Shown here piece after piece: positions 52,191 to 62,404 of a DNA stretch of 64,000 bases. A model generated the notes under the pieces. That model saw nothing but the letters and a program-made list of their open reading frames with translations. It did not search any database and was not told the origin of the DNA. The first letter of the stretch is position 1; every line of letters begins with the position of its first letter. This DNA comes from Subtercola endophyticus (lineage in GTDB: Bacteria; Actinomycetota; Actinomycetes; Actinomycetales; Microbacteriaceae): NCBI RefSeq assembly GCF_021044565.1, contig NZ_CP087997.1, positions 1,736,001 to 1,800,000 of the forward strand. The letters run 5' to 3'. The translations under genes and the position numbers were made by a program.

Positions 52191-52654
52191 AGCCGGTAGC
52201 GGCGCTCCTTCACGGCGAAACCGACAAGAATGTCGCCTTGGATGCCGAACATCTCTTTCTCTTCGGCCGGTTCCGCGTGGTCGAAGCCGAGCAGGTGCAG
52301 AATTCCGTGGGTGAGCAGCAGCAGCAGCTCTTCGAGCGTGGAGTGTCCGGCCACCTGAGCCTGACCTTCTGCGACCTGCGGGCAGAGCACGACGTCGCCG
52401 AGCAGGCCGGGCGGAGTAGGCGCTTCTTCGGTGCCGGGGCGCAGTTCATCCATCGGAAAGCTGAGCACGTCGGTGGGGCCCGGTTCGTCCATCCACTGCA
52501 CGTGCAGCTGCTCCATGGCGGCCTCGTCGACCAGCACGATCGCCAGCTCCGCATCAGGATGCACGTGCATCTGATCGAGCGCATAGGTCGCGAGGCGCAA
52601 CAACGCCTTCTCGTCGACGGGAATCGACGACTCGTTGTTGACTTCGATGCTCAT
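52187..52654 (-). CDS. ybeY: Endoribonuclease YbeY
   Basis: Single-strand-specific metal-dependent endoribonuclease in 16S rRNA maturation and ribosome quality control. 155 residues with the zinc motif [12 protein letters not shown]: His116, His120, His126. LSFPMDE and [18 protein letters not shown] are also family blocks. Overlaps phoH and the CBS gene by 4 bases each, so translation is coupled. Confidence 0.96.
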   Translation of the reverse strand: MSIEVNNESSIPVDEKALLRLATYALDQMHVHPDAELAIVLVDEAAMEQLHVQWMDEPGPTDVLSFPMDELRPGTEEAPTPPGLLGDVVLCPQVAEGQAQVAGHSTLEELLLLLTHGILHLLGFDHAEPAEEKEMFGIQGDILVGFAVKERRYRL

Positions 52655-53748
52655 GCGGGGTCTCCCTGAGTGTTCAGCTGTGCGGCCGCTCGACGAGCCG
52701 CGGCTTGCGCCTTATTCGCGAGTTGCGTCTGCTCGTAACCGGTATAGGCGTCGACGATCTGGCCGACGAGCGAATGCCGAACGACATCGGCACTGGTCAG
52801 CGTAGCGAAGTGGATGTCGTCGATGCCGTCGAGCACGCCGCGAACGACCTGCAGGCCGCTGGTGCCGACCGGCAGGTCGACCTGAGTGATGTCGCCGGTG
52901 ACGACCATGTGCGAGCCGAACCCGAGCCGGGTGAGAAACATCTTCATCTGCTCGGGCGTGGTGTTCTGCGCCTCGTCGAGCACGATGAACGAGTCGTTGA
53001 GCGTGCGCCCGCGCATGTAGGCGAGAGGCGCGACCTCGATGGTTCCGGTGGCCAGCAGCTTCGGCACGACCTCCGGGTCGAGCATCTCGTTCAGCGCGTC
53101 GAAGAGCGGCCGGAGGTACGGGTCGATCTTGTCGGTGAGCGATCCCGGCAGGTAACCGAGTCGCTCGCCGGCCTCGACCGCGGGGCGGGTCAGGATGATG
53201 CGGTTGACCTCTTTGCGCTGCAGCGCCTGCACGGCCTTCGCCATGGCGAGGTAGGTCTTGCCGGTGCCGGCCGGGCCGATTCCGAACACGATGGTGTTCT
53301 CGTCGATGGCGTCGACGTACTGCTTCTGCCCGAGCGTCTTGGCACGCACGGTGCGGCCGCGGGCGCTCAGGATGGGCTGGCCGAGGGCGTCAGACGGGCT
53401 GGTCGCAGTACCCGAGTCGAGCATCCGTGCCGAGGCCGTCACCTCGATCTCGGTGAGTTCGTCGTTTCCGTTGCGCACCATCTCGACCAGCTCTTCGATG
53501 AGCCGACGAGCGGACTCGACGTCGGCCGAGGGGCCCTGCAGCGTGATCTCGTTGCCCCGCACGTGCAGCCCGACCGTCGGGTACTGCTTCTCGACCAGGG
53601 TCACGAGCCGGTCTTGCGGGCCGAGCAGGCGCACCATGGCGAGCCCGTCGACGTGGATGACCGCGTCGGAGAGCGGGCCGGAGCGCACGCCGGTGCCGGC
53701 CGCGGTACCGCGAGCGAGCGAGCCCGCCGAAAAATCAGAACGTGGCAA
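52651..53748 (-). CDS. PhoH-like ATPase
   Basis: 365 residues with a P-loop [16 protein letters not shown] near 150-165, Walker [10 protein letters not shown], the [17 protein letters not shown] block and [10 protein letters not shown]. An N-terminal KH-like region (about 40-100) is present. PhoH2-type proteins are RNA helicase/nucleases only when fused to a PIN domain; no PIN is present here, so this is the plain PhoH form, probably working with YbeY in RNA metabolism. The 14-base overlap with the HIT gene suggests co-transcription. Confidence 0.93.
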   Translation of the reverse strand: MPRSDFSAGSLARGTAAGTGVRSGPLSDAVIHVDGLAMVRLLGPQDRLVTLVEKQYPTVGLHVRGNEITLQGPSADVESARRLIEELVEMVRNGNDELTEIEVTASARMLDSGTATSPSDALGQPILSARGRTVRAKTLGQKQYVDAIDENTIVFGIGPAGTGKTYLAMAKAVQALQRKEVNRIILTRPAVEAGERLGYLPGSLTDKIDPYLRPLFDALNEMLDPEVVPKLLATGTIEVAPLAYMRGRTLNDSFIVLDEAQNTTPEQMKMFLTRLGFGSHMVVTGDITQVDLPVGTSGLQVVRGVLDGIDDIHFATLTSADVVRHSLVGQIVDAYTGYEQTQLANKAQAAARRAAAQLNTQGDPA

Positions 53749-54124
53749 GGGAACCCTCTTCGCTGCCCGTCGCTCCCGTGCCGTCGGGCCAGGCGAGCAC
53801 GTGTGCGTGCACGTGGAAGACGGTCTGGCCGGCGCCCTGCCCGGTGTTGAAGATCAGTCTGAAGTCGTTGTCGGCTTGCTCTGCCGCCACGTCGTTCGCG
53901 ACAGCGATGACCTCGGCCAGCAGTGCGGGATCACCCGCGGCGAGCTCGACGACGTTCGTGTACTGCTGCGTCTTCGGCACGACGAGAATGTGCACCGGAG
54001 CCTTCGGAGCGACGTCGGTGAAAGCGATTACCCGATCGGTTTCGGCGACGATGGTGGCCGGAATCTCGCGCGTGACGATGCGGCTGAAGATCGACGGTTC
54101 GGTTGAAGCTGACATGTCTTCCAT
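53735..54124 (-). CDS. HIT-family nucleotide hydrolase
   Basis: 129 residues with the histidine-triad motif HVHAHV (His104, 106, 108), the FTDVAPKAPVHILVVPK block and FRLIFNTGQGAGQTVFH. Members of the HINT branch hydrolyse nucleoside phosphoramidates or dinucleotides; which one is not known here. An alternative ATG 9 bases downstream (54115) follows GGAAG too closely to be better. Confidence 0.93.
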   Translation of the reverse strand: MEDMSASTEPSIFSRIVTREIPATIVAETDRVIAFTDVAPKAPVHILVVPKTQQYTNVVELAAGDPALLAEVIAVANDVAAEQADNDFRLIFNTGQGAGQTVFHVHAHVLAWPDGTGATGSEEGSLATF

Positions 54125-54199
54125 CTTAAGCGGAGCGCCTGACAGGCGACCCGGCAGGCGAGCGCCCGAGCGAGTGCCGCCCGACGCTGTGCGCGAACG

Positions 54200-54991
54200 T
54201 CACCAGCGCTTGAGCAGAATGTTGACCGCCGCGAGCCCCGCCGGCCCGGCCGACGAGGTGCGCAGGATGCCCGGGCCGAGCTTGACCGGCTGGGCGCCCG
54301 CCTTCGTGAGATCTTCGAGTTCGCGCTCGGCGATTCCCCCCTCGGGGCCGACCACGAGCACGAGGTCAGGCACCGTCTGGTCGGGATTGCGCACGACACC
54401 CTCGCGAGCAAGGTCGCTCTGCACGATGGCGCTCAGGTCCACTCCGCTGAGCGAGAGCTCAGCCGTCGGCTCGAGCACGAGCACCTTCGTGGACTCGGCG
54501 AGCGCGAGCAGATCTTTTGTCGTGTGGAGGTCGGCCACCTCTGGCACCCAGGCACGGATCGACTGCTTCGTGGCCTCGCGCACGATGGTGCGCCAGCGCT
54601 CGACACCCTTGGCGACCTTGTCGCCGGTCCAGCGCGAAACCGACCGTTCGGCCGCCCACGGAACGACACCGTCGACGCCGAGTTCGGTGGCAGCCTGAAT
54701 AGCCAGCTCGTCGCGGTCACCCTTGGCGAGCGCCTGCACCAGCCAGATCGAGAGCTCGGGCACAGAAACGTCGAGAACGTGCGTGACAGCGATGCTCAGC
54801 ACGGTCGACGACACGGCGATCACCGGCCCGCGCACCAGAAGGCCGCGCCCGTCGCCGATCGAGGTCTCTTCGCCGACCCGGATTCGGTTCACTTTGACCG
54901 CGTGCTTCTGTTCCTCACCGTGCAACGACACCACGTCGCCCACCTCGTGGGGAGTGTCTCGCAGGTCTTCGCGCAGGTAAAGGGAACTCAC
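54200..54991 (-). CDS. rsmE: 16S rRNA m3U1498 methyltransferase
   Basis: SPOUT methyltransferase. 263 residues: an N-terminal PUA-like domain (1-75, with EEQKHAVKVNRIRVGEE) and a knotted catalytic domain with QALAKGDRDELAIQAATELGV, REATKQSIRAWVPEV, VVGPEGGIAERELEDL and LGPGILRTSSAGPAGLAAV, all RsmE signatures. It lies between the dnaJ gene and the HIT gene in the same direction. Confidence 0.95.
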   Translation of the reverse strand: MSSLYLREDLRDTPHEVGDVVSLHGEEQKHAVKVNRIRVGEETSIGDGRGLLVRGPVIAVSSTVLSIAVTHVLDVSVPELSIWLVQALAKGDRDELAIQAATELGVDGVVPWAAERSVSRWTGDKVAKGVERWRTIVREATKQSIRAWVPEVADLHTTKDLLALAESTKVLVLEPTAELSLSGVDLSAIVQSDLAREGVVRNPDQTVPDLVLVVGPEGGIAERELEDLTKAGAQPVKLGPGILRTSSAGPAGLAAVNILLKRW

Positions 54992-55043
54992 GCCCAGAAG
55001 CCTATTGGTTCGCGAACGGCTTGCCGGGCATCCACTCGCCCGC

Positions 55044-56159
55044 TCAGTTCAGAAACCGATCGCGCAGCTTCGAGAACAACCCCTGCTGGAACTGCCCGAG
55101 AGTCGGCGACGGGTACTTGTGGGCCGCGGCCAGCTGCTTCACGAGCTCTTTCTGCTTATGGTCGAGCTTCGTGGGCGTCACCACTTGTACGCCGATCTTG
55201 AGGTCGCCCCGGCCGCCACCGCGCAGCTTCGTCACACCGCGCGATTTCACCGTGACCACCTCTGAGCTCTGGATGCCCGGCCGAAGTTCGACCTCGACGT
55301 CGCCGTCGAGCGCGTTGACGGTCGTGGTGGTGCCGAGCACCGCATCCCACATCTGCACTTCGAGCGTGCAGAGAATGTCGTCGCCGTTGCGGCTGAACAC
55401 GTCGTGGTGGCGCACCTTCACCTCGAGGTACAGGTCGCCCTGCGGGCCGCCGGCGGGGCCGACTTCACCCTGGCCCGGCATCTGCAGGCGAAGGCCGGTG
55501 TCGACCCCGGCGGGGATGTCGACCGGAATGATGCGGCGAGCGCGCACGCGGCCCTGGCCCTGGCAGGTGACGCAGGGCGCGGGGATGATCGTGCCGAAGC
55601 CGCGGCAGGTGCCGCACGGTGAGCTGGTCATGACGTTGCCCAGCAGCGAGCGCACGGTGCGGGAGATCTGGCCGGTGCCGTGGCAGATGTCGCAGGTGAC
55701 CTCGGAGGTTCCAGGCTGGGCACACGAGCCGTTACAGGTCTCGCAGAGGATGGCCGTGTCGACCTCGAGGTCGCGGTGGGTGCCGAAAATGACCTCGCCG
55801 AGATCGACCTCGACACGCAAGAGGGCGTCTTGACCGCGTTCGGCGCGGGAGCGGGGGCCGCGCTGGCCGCCCTGCTGGCCGCCGAAGAAGGTCTCGAAGA
55901 TGTCGCCGAAGCCGCCGAAACCCTGGGCACCGCCACCACCGCCGCCGAAACCGGCCTGGGGGCCGCGATCGTAGCTCTGGCGCTGACCGGGATCGCTCAG
56001 AACGTCATAGGCGTGAGTCACGGCCTTGAAGCGCTCTTCGGCATCGGGGCTGGAGTTCACATCGGGGTGCAACTCGCGAGCGAGCCGGCGGTAGGCCTTC
56101 TTGATCTCGTCAGGGGTCGCGGTTCGTTCGACACCGAGAACGTCGTAGTGGTCAGCCAC
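55044..56159 (-). CDS. dnaJ: Chaperone DnaJ (DnaJ2 type)
   Basis: Co-chaperone of DnaK. 371 residues: J domain with HPD at 31-33, a short Gly/Phe linker (GFGGGGGGAQGFGGFG), a zinc-finger domain with four CXXCXG repeats (CETCNG, CDICHG, CGTCRG, CVTCQG), and the C-terminal substrate domains. It follows hrcA on the same strand, with 84 bases between, and so is under the CIRCE element upstream of hrcA. A second DnaJ with dnaK is usual in actinobacteria but is not in the window. Confidence 0.96.
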   Translation of the reverse strand: MADHYDVLGVERTATPDEIKKAYRRLARELHPDVNSSPDAEERFKAVTHAYDVLSDPGQRQSYDRGPQAGFGGGGGGAQGFGGFGDIFETFFGGQQGGQRGPRSRAERGQDALLRVEVDLGEVIFGTHRDLEVDTAILCETCNGSCAQPGTSEVTCDICHGTGQISRTVRSLLGNVMTSSPCGTCRGFGTIIPAPCVTCQGQGRVRARRIIPVDIPAGVDTGLRLQMPGQGEVGPAGGPQGDLYLEVKVRHHDVFSRNGDDILCTLEVQMWDAVLGTTTTVNALDGDVEVELRPGIQSSEVVTVKSRGVTKLRGGGRGDLKIGVQVVTPTKLDHKQKELVKQLAAAHKYPSPTLGQFQQGLFSKLRDRFLN

Positions 56160-56243
56160 GAAGGGCTTCTCCTTTGTTTGTGGTCATGCCGAGCGCGAAC
56201 TCGTCAGAGTGCGCGTGGACTGGATGGGAGGCGAGCGACGGCG

Positions 56244-57266
56244 TCAGGATTCGCCGAGACTCTTCGAGAGATAGCGGGCGACCGCGCGAACGGCCGCAAT
56301 GTTGCTGGAGTAGTCCATGCGGGTCGGGCCGAGCACGCCCAGCCGCGCCAGTGCGCCGCCGGCCGAGCTGTACCCACTGGCGAGAACAGAGGTCTCGGCG
56401 AGGCCGAACGAGGCGTTCTCGCGGCCGATCGAAATCGAGATACCGTGCTCGTCGGCCTGCATCTCGCTGAACAGGCGCAACAGCACCACCTGCTCTTCGA
56501 CCGCCTCGAGAACCGGCAGAATGCTGCCGACAAAATCGCCCTCAGTGCGAACCAGGTTGGCGGCGCCCGCGATGATCAGCTTCTCTTGACGATTGGCAGT
56601 GATCTGCTCGGTCAGCGTCGCTGCGATGAGGTCGACCGTTGCGCGGCGCTGCGGAGCGAACTGGTCGGCGAACCCGGAGAGCTTCGCTGCCGCGTCGTCG
56701 AGCCCGAGGCCGGAGACGCTCGCGTTGACTCGGGCCCGGGCATCCGCCAAGAACTCGTCGTCGGCCGGCGCGGGCAGTTCTACGATGCGCTGCTCGACGT
56801 GGCCGGTGTCGGTGATGACGACGGTCAGCAGACGGGTGGCCGAGAGCGCTACGAGCTCGACGTGCCGCACCTTCGCCTGAGAGAGGGAGGGGTACTGCAC
56901 GAGCGCGACCTGCTGGGTCAGCTGCGACAACAGGCGAACGGTGCGGGCCAACACGTCGTCGAGGTCGACGGATGACCCCAGGAACGTCTCGATGGCCTGA
57001 CGCTGCGCGCTCGAGAGCGGCTTGAGGTCGGCGAGGTGGTCGACGAAGAGCCGGTATCCCTTGTCGGTGGGAATGCGGCCCGACGAGGTGTGCGGAGCGA
57101 CGATGAGCTCTTCTTCTTCGAGCAGGGCCATGTCGTTGCGGATGGTCGCCGCCGAGACACCGAACGAGTGCCGGTCGACGATGGACTTCGAGCCCACCGG
57201 TTCGCGGGAGGCGACGTAGTCGCGCACGATGACACGGAGAACCTCGAGGCTGCGTTCAGAGACCAC
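56244..57266 (-). CDS. hrcA: Heat-inducible transcription repressor HrcA
   Basis: Represses hrcA-dnaJ and groE-type genes through CIRCE. From the GTG at 57266 (MVSERSLEVLRVIVRDY), preceded by AAAGGCGG, the protein has 340 residues: a winged helix (REPVGSKSIVDRHSFGVSAATIRNDMALLEEEELI), a GAF-like domain and a dimerisation region. The ATG 63 bases upstream lies inside the CIRCE element, so I rejected it. Confidence 0.95.
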   Translation of the reverse strand: MVSERSLEVLRVIVRDYVASREPVGSKSIVDRHSFGVSAATIRNDMALLEEEELIVAPHTSSGRIPTDKGYRLFVDHLADLKPLSSAQRQAIETFLGSSVDLDDVLARTVRLLSQLTQQVALVQYPSLSQAKVRHVELVALSATRLLTVVITDTGHVEQRIVELPAPADDEFLADARARVNASVSGLGLDDAAAKLSGFADQFAPQRRATVDLIAATLTEQITANRQEKLIIAGAANLVRTEGDFVGSILPVLEAVEEQVVLLRLFSEMQADEHGISISIGRENASFGLAETSVLASGYSSAGGALARLGVLGPTRMDYSSNIAAVRAVARYLSKSLGES

Positions 57267-57318
57267 GTTTGCCGCCTTTCTCGTGCCGGATTCTCGCGCG
57301 GGAGTTACGCCCGGGTGC

Positions 57319-57345
57319 TTAGCACTCATGTCTTCAGAGTGCCAA
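57319..57345. promoter_or_regulatory. CIRCE operator of hrcA-dnaJ
   Basis: TTAGCACTC, nine bases, GAGTGCCAA: one mismatch from the CIRCE consensus TTAGCACTC-N9-GAGTGCTAA. It lies 52 bases before the hrcA start codon. Confidence 0.95.
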
Positions 57346-57405
57346 TTATATCCCGGCTCGATGGGCGTGGGCCGCGCGGGTAATCAACACGCTGAGCAAA
57401 AATCA

Positions 57406-57433
57406 TTGCATGTGCTCTGCGGGGGCATTATCT
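57406..57433 (+). promoter_or_regulatory. Candidate promoter of the DUF4870 pair
   Basis: TTGCAT (57406-57411), 16 bases, TTATCT (57428-57433). The start codon is 110 bases downstream. Confidence 0.4.
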
Positions 57434-57543
57434 TGTGCATGAGCATGTTCAGCGTGCCTCGCAGGGCTTGGGGAACGATGCGCACGCGAACATGACGCGC
57501 CGGCAAACCGCCGAACCGCTCCGACCGTCTGAAAGGCGATCTC

Positions 57544-57984
57544 ATGTCTGATCCGAACGCTACCCCGCCCTACGAGCCTCCGGCCTATCAGCCGCCGACG
57601 GGCTCGGCGCCCGCTGCCGGCGCTCCCCTGTCTGCCGCAGACGACAAGCTGTGGGCGAGCCTGGCCCACTTCGGCAACATCATTCTGCTGATTCCCGCGC
57701 TCATCATCTACCTCGTGTTCAAAGACCGTGGCCCGCTGGTGAACCACGAGAGCAAAGAGGCTCTGAACTGGACGATCAACGTCACGGGAGCGATCGTCGT
57801 CATCAATATCGTCTCGACGATTCTCGGTTTCATTCCGTTCATCGGCGGCATTCTCGCGCTGTTGTTGAGCCTGGTATGGATCGCGATCTTGATTGTCAAC
57901 CTGGTCTTCGCCATTATCGGTGGAGTGCGGGTCAATGGCGGCGGCACCTATCGCTATCCGTTCAACTACCGGTGGATCAAGTAA
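57544..57984 (+). CDS. DUF4870 membrane protein, first of a pair
   Basis: 146 residues. A Pro/Ala-rich cytoplasmic N terminus (1-32) precedes the DUF4870 domain: DKLWASLAHFGNIILLIPALIIYLVFKDR, a HESKEALNWTIN block, and two further membrane helices. It ends YRYPFNYRWIK. AAAGGCGATCTC precedes the ATG. Divergent from hrcA. Function unknown; such proteins are common near heat-shock genes in actinobacteria, but no link is shown here. Confidence 0.88.
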   Translation: MSDPNATPPYEPPAYQPPTGSAPAAGAPLSAADDKLWASLAHFGNIILLIPALIIYLVFKDRGPLVNHESKEALNWTINVTGAIVVINIVSTILGFIPFIGGILALLLSLVWIAILIVNLVFAIIGGVRVNGGGTYRYPFNYRWIK

Positions 57985-57999
57985 TCGAAAGGCAACGAT

Positions 58000-58461
58000 A
58001 TGTCGAACGTTCCCCCTCCTCCCGCCCAGCCTCCCGTCGGAGGGCCGCCTGTGCCACCACCGCCGGGTCCGCCGGTCCCGCCTCCCGGGCCGCCTGTTCC
58101 CCCGCCCGGCGGCTACGCGCCCCAGGCACCGCTGAGCCCGAGCGACCAGCGACTGTGGGCCACGCTCATCCACATCGGTGGCATCATCTTCGGCTTCTTG
58201 CCGCCGTTGATCGGCTACCTCGTTCTCAAAGACCGCGGTGAGTTCATTCAAGAGCACACCAAGACCGCTCTGAACTTTCAGCTGACGATTCTCATCGCCT
58301 ACATCGTGGGCAGCATCCTGAGCATCGTGCTGATCGGTGTGTTCATCTTGATCGCGGCCTGGATCATCGACATCATCTTCAGCATCATCGCCGCTCTGGC
58401 TGCGAACAAGGGCGAGCTGTACACGTACCCGAAGTGGTGTGCGATTCAGTTCGTCAAATAA
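58000..58461 (+). CDS. DUF4870 membrane protein, second of a pair
   Basis: 153 residues, starting 15 bases after the preceding gene. A very Pro-rich N terminus (1-44, repeated PPVPPPG units) precedes a DUF4870 domain with the same landmarks (DQRLWATLIHIGGIIFGFLPPLIGYLVLKDRG, EHTKTALNFQL) and the end YTYPKWCAIQFVK. Likely a tandem duplicate of the first gene that has diverged, mainly in the N-terminal tail. Confidence 0.88.
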   Translation: MSNVPPPPAQPPVGGPPVPPPPGPPVPPPGPPVPPPGGYAPQAPLSPSDQRLWATLIHIGGIIFGFLPPLIGYLVLKDRGEFIQEHTKTALNFQLTILIAYIVGSILSIVLIGVFILIAAWIIDIIFSIIAALAANKGELYTYPKWCAIQFVK

Positions 58462-58482
58462 GGCATTCGTTCACGGCCTCGC

Positions 58483-59721
58483 TCAGGTGAGGCGGCGAAC
58501 GACCGCGTCGGCCAAGAGCCGCCCGCGCAGGGTCAGCACGATCGACCCGGCGAGGGCGGCTCTTCCGTCGATGAGGCCATCGGCGATCAGTGCCGCCACC
58601 TCCCGGCGAGCATCCTCCGACAGCGACGCGATCTCGAGCCCCGAGCGGATGCGCGCGAGCAGCAAGACGCGTTCGAGTTCGCGCGACTCGCCATCAGGCG
58701 TCTCCCGCCCGGCCGCCGGCGAGACTCCGGCAAGAATGCGGTCGGCGTAGGCCGCCGGGTGCTTGACGTTCCACCAGCGGGTTCCGCCGACGTGGCTGTG
58801 CGCGCCGGGGCCGATTCCCCACCAGTCGTGCCCCTGCCAATAGGCAAGGTTGTGGCGCGAACGGAACTCCGATGTCGGAGTGTCGGGACCCGTGAGCGAC
58901 CAGTTGCTCACCTCGTACCACTCGTAACCAGAGGCGGCGAGGCGGGCATCCACCAGCTCGTACATGTCGGCCTCGAGGTCGTCGTCGGGCTGCGGGTAGA
59001 CCCCGGTGCGAATCTGACGGGCGAGCTTGGTGCCCTCTTCGACGATGAGCGCGTAGGCCGAGAGATGGTCGGGCTGCATCGCGAGCGCGGCTTCGACCGA
59101 CGTACTCCAGTCGGCGAGAGTCTCGCCAGGGGTGCCGTAGATGAGGTCGAGGCTGACCTGGAGCCCGGCGTCGCGGGCCCACGCCACGACCTGGGGCACG
59201 CGTTCCGGGTCGTGGGTTCGGTCGAGGGTCTGCAGAACGTGCGGCACCGCTGACTGCATTCCGAAACTGACCCGCGTGAAGCCGGCGGCCGCGAGCTCGG
59301 CGAGGTAGCGGGCATCCACCGAGTCGGGGTTCGCCTCGGTGGTGACCTCGGCGCCGGGAGCCAGACCCCAGGCTTCTTCGACCGAGCGCAGCATGCCGAT
59401 GAGCTGGTGGCTGGGCAGCAGGGTGGGGGTTCCGCCGCCGAAGAAGACGGTCGAGACGGGGCGCTCGGTGACGCCCGACGCGGTGAGAACGTCTGCCGCG
59501 AAGGCCACCTCACGCTGGGCCTGGCCAGCGTAGTCGACCTGTTTCGCGCCGCGCAGCTCGGTGGAGGTGTAGGTGTTGAAGTCGCAGTATCCGCAGCGCA
59601 CGCGGCAGAACGGCACGTGCAGGTACACGCCGAACGGATGCCCGGCGGCGCGTTCGGCCGCGCCCTCGGGAAGCAGGCCGTCGCCGGGTGCGGGGTCGCC
59701 CAAGGGCAGCGCGCTACCCAC
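58483..59721 (-). CDS. hemW: Heme chaperone HemW (radical SAM, CPO-like)
   Basis: 412 residues. The radical-SAM cluster ligands are Cys39, Cys43, Cys46 in PFCRVRCGYCDFNTY, with the extra cysteine-aromatic pattern of HemW rather than HemN; the second binding motif FGGGTPTLLP and EANPDSVD follow. HemW moves heme to targets; it lacks the HemN-specific N-terminal arm, so coproporphyrinogen dehydrogenase activity is not expected. The C-terminal HemN domain (GLEIASLSEDARREVAALIADGL) is present. Confidence 0.92.
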   Translation of the reverse strand: MGSALPLGDPAPGDGLLPEGAAERAAGHPFGVYLHVPFCRVRCGYCDFNTYTSTELRGAKQVDYAGQAQREVAFAADVLTASGVTERPVSTVFFGGGTPTLLPSHQLIGMLRSVEEAWGLAPGAEVTTEANPDSVDARYLAELAAAGFTRVSFGMQSAVPHVLQTLDRTHDPERVPQVVAWARDAGLQVSLDLIYGTPGETLADWSTSVEAALAMQPDHLSAYALIVEEGTKLARQIRTGVYPQPDDDLEADMYELVDARLAASGYEWYEVSNWSLTGPDTPTSEFRSRHNLAYWQGHDWWGIGPGAHSHVGGTRWWNVKHPAAYADRILAGVSPAAGRETPDGESRELERVLLLARIRSGLEIASLSEDARREVAALIADGLIDGRAALAGSIVLTLRGRLLADAVVRRLT

Positions 59722-59768
59722 GGGTCAGACCCCGGGCATCCGGTTCGCGAAGCGCGCCGACGACCACG

Positions 59769-60434
59769 TCAGGCACGTGCCGGCAGGAGCGCGCGCAGGT
59801 ATTGCTTGGTGGCCTTGCGCTGCTGCCAGCGCCCGATGGGGCTGCCGATGCGGTAGTACCAGGTGCTGGGCTTGGAGAAGCTGCGGATGGTCACCCACAC
59901 CGAGTCGTCGGCGCGGTGTTCGATCATGAAGCTCTCTTCGCCGATCTCCGGATGCCCGGGCAAGGTGCCATAGGCGAAACCGACACGGTTCTCGTCGCTG
60001 GTCACCGAGACCACACGAACCGGGGCGACGAACTTGACGCCGAGAATATGCACGACGAGTTCAGCAGTGACGCCGGGCGCCACGTGCGGCGTGCCGTCTT
60101 CGGTGTAGACATGGCTGTCGTCGAGTTCGCGCGGGCCGACCGGGTTGCCATCGGCGTCGTAGACGAGCCCCACGTAGTCGAATTCGCTCGAGGGCGGCAG
60201 CTCGATGTTCTCGACGGAGATTCCGCTGCCGCGCTGGATGCCCCAGGTGAGCACCGCCTCGGCGGCGGACTCGAAGCGCTCGATTCCGGAGCCGAGTCGC
60301 ACGGTCGACTCGAACGGCTTGAAGCCCTTCGGCGGGTAGTACAGCAGGTCGGGCGCTTGGCTCGCGCCGATGGCGGCATAGGTCAGCGCCTGGCCGCTGT
60401 GCGTGGCCCGGGTTCTGATCTGTTCGCTTGCCAT
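59769..60434 (-). CDS. DUF1990 family protein
   Basis: 221 residues matching the full DUF1990 domain: YAAIGASQAPDLLYYPPKGFKPFESTVRLGSG, then a long beta region with VRVVSVTSDENRVGFAYGTLPGHPEIGEESF and ending SFSKPSTWYYRIGSPIGRWQQRKATKQYLRAL. Soluble, SRPBCC-like fold is suggested by the hydrophobic pattern. Located between hemW and lepA on the same strand. Function unknown. Confidence 0.88.
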   Translation of the reverse strand: MASEQIRTRATHSGQALTYAAIGASQAPDLLYYPPKGFKPFESTVRLGSGIERFESAAEAVLTWGIQRGSGISVENIELPPSSEFDYVGLVYDADGNPVGPRELDDSHVYTEDGTPHVAPGVTAELVVHILGVKFVAPVRVVSVTSDENRVGFAYGTLPGHPEIGEESFMIEHRADDSVWVTIRSFSKPSTWYYRIGSPIGRWQQRKATKQYLRALLPARA

Positions 60435-60445
60435 TGTTGTGCTGC

Positions 60446-62296
60446 CTACTTCTTGTCTTTCGTTTCGGTGTCGCCGCTGAGAGCTGCGATGAACGCCTCC
60501 TGCGGAACCTCGACGCGGCCCACCATCTTCATGCGCTTCTTGCCCTCTTTCTGCTTCTCGAGCAGTTTGCGCTTGCGGGTGATGTCACCGCCGTAACACT
60601 TGGCCAGAACGTCTTTGCGCATGGCGCTGATCGACTCACGGGCGATGATACGCGCACCGATGGCGGCCTGGATAGGCACTTCGAACTGCTGGCGCGGAAT
60701 GAGCTTCTTCAAGCGCTCGGTCATCAGCACGCCGTAGGCGTAGGCCTTGTCTTTGTGCACGATGGCGCTGAACGCGTCGACGGCCTCGCCCTGCAGCAGA
60801 ATGTCGACCTTCACGAGGTCGGCGACCTGCTCGCCGATGGGCTCGTAGTCGAGGCTCGCGTAGCCCTGCGTGCGGCTCTTCAGGTGGTCGAAGAAGTCGA
60901 AGACGATCTCGCCGAGCGGCATCTTGTAGTGCAGTTCGACGCGGTCGGTGCCGACGTACTCCATTCCGTCGAGAGTGCCGCGGCGGCCCTGGCAGAGCTC
61001 CATGATGGTGCCGACGTAGTCTTTGGGCGCCAGGATGCTCGCCTTGACCATCGGTTCGCTGACGCTTGCGATCTTTCCACCGGGAAACTCGCTCGGGTTG
61101 GTCACCGTGACGGTCTTCTTGTCATCGGTGGTCACCTCGTAGATCACGCTTGGAGCGGTGGCGATGAGGTCGAGACCGAATTCGCGCTCGAGACGCTCGG
61201 TGATGATCTCGAGGTGCAGCAGGCCGAGAAAGCCGCAGCGGAAGCCGAAACCGAGCGCCACGGAGGTCTCGGGCTCGTAGACCAGTGCCGCGTCAGAGAG
61301 CTTCAGCTTGTCGAGGGCCTCGCGCAGGTTGGGGTAGTCCGAACCGTCGATGGGATACAGGCCCGAGAACACCATCGGCTTGGGCTCGCTGTAGCCCTTC
61401 AGCGCGACCGTAGCGGGCTTCTGGAACGTGGTGACGGTGTCGCCGACTTTGCTGAGCCGAACATCCTTCACGCCCGTGATGAGGTAACCCACCTCACCGA
61501 CCGCCAGGCCCTGGCTCGGGGTGGGCTCGGGGGTCGAGACACCGATCTCGAGCACCTCGTGCGTCGACTTGGTGCTCATCATCATGATCTTCTCGCGCGG
61601 CGTGAGCTTGCCGTCGATCATGCGCACGTAGGTGATGACGCCGCGGTACGCGTCGTACACCGAGTCGAAGATCATGGCGCGCGGTGAGGCGTTGATGTCG
61701 CCCTGCGGGGCAGGGATGCTCGCCACCACCAGGTCGAGCAGCTCTTCGACGCCCATGCCGGTCTTACCACTGACGCGCAGCACGTCTTCGGGCTTGCCGC
61801 CGATGAGACCGGCGAGTTCGGCCGCGTACTTGTCAGGGTCGGCGGCCGGCAGGTCGATCTTGTTGAGCACGGGGATGATCGTGAGGTCGTTGTCGAGCGC
61901 GAGGTAGAGGTTGGCGAGCGTCTGGGCCTCGATGCCCTGGGCGGCGTCGACGAGCAGAATGGCTCCCTCGCAGGCGGCGAGCGAACGGCTGACCTCGTAG
62001 GTGAAGTCGACGTGACCCGGAGTGTCGATCATGTTCAGCGCGTAGGTCTGGCCGTCGAGGGCCCACGGCATGCGCACGGCTTGGCTCTTGATGGTGATGC
62101 CGCGCTCGCGCTCGATATCCATTCGGTCGAGATACTGGGCGCGCATGTCGCGATCGCTCACCACGCCGGTGATCTGCAGCATGCGGTCGGCCAGCGTCGA
62201 CTTGCCGTGGTCGATGTGCGCGATAATGCAGAAGTTGCGGATGAACGCGGGGTCGGTCGACGCCGGCTGGAGTTCCTGTACTGCTCTGGGGCTCAC
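60446..62296 (-). CDS. lepA: Elongation factor 4 (LepA)
   Basis: Ribosome-binding translational GTPase. 616 residues: G1 [11 protein letters not shown] (25-35), G3 DTPGHVDF, G4 NKIDLP, domain II, EF-G-like domains III and V, and the LepA-specific C-terminal domain ([22 protein letters not shown]) with its KKRMK block. Starts [10 protein letters not shown] and ends [10 protein letters not shown], the usual length. Confidence 0.97.
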   Translation of the reverse strand: MSPRAVQELQPASTDPAFIRNFCIIAHIDHGKSTLADRMLQITGVVSDRDMRAQYLDRMDIERERGITIKSQAVRMPWALDGQTYALNMIDTPGHVDFTYEVSRSLAACEGAILLVDAAQGIEAQTLANLYLALDNDLTIIPVLNKIDLPAADPDKYAAELAGLIGGKPEDVLRVSGKTGMGVEELLDLVVASIPAPQGDINASPRAMIFDSVYDAYRGVITYVRMIDGKLTPREKIMMMSTKSTHEVLEIGVSTPEPTPSQGLAVGEVGYLITGVKDVRLSKVGDTVTTFQKPATVALKGYSEPKPMVFSGLYPIDGSDYPNLREALDKLKLSDAALVYEPETSVALGFGFRCGFLGLLHLEIITERLEREFGLDLIATAPSVIYEVTTDDKKTVTVTNPSEFPGGKIASVSEPMVKASILAPKDYVGTIMELCQGRRGTLDGMEYVGTDRVELHYKMPLGEIVFDFFDHLKSRTQGYASLDYEPIGEQVADLVKVDILLQGEAVDAFSAIVHKDKAYAYGVLMTERLKKLIPRQQFEVPIQAAIGARIIARESISAMRKDVLAKCYGGDITRKRKLLEKQKEGKKRMKMVGRVEVPQEAFIAALSGDTETKDKK

Positions 62297-62404
62297 GCGT
62301 TCCTCGTAGTTTTCGGCAATGGTGCCCTCAAGTTTACGAGACTTGTCGCTGACAACGCGCTCGCCGAGGGAATCATGGGCGCGCGGCAGGGGTTTACTGG
62401 GGTC

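Noticed and set aside
57264..57329. ATG start of hrcA at 57329
   Set aside because: It lies inside the CIRCE operator; the GTG at 57266 has a ribosome site and gives the family N terminus.
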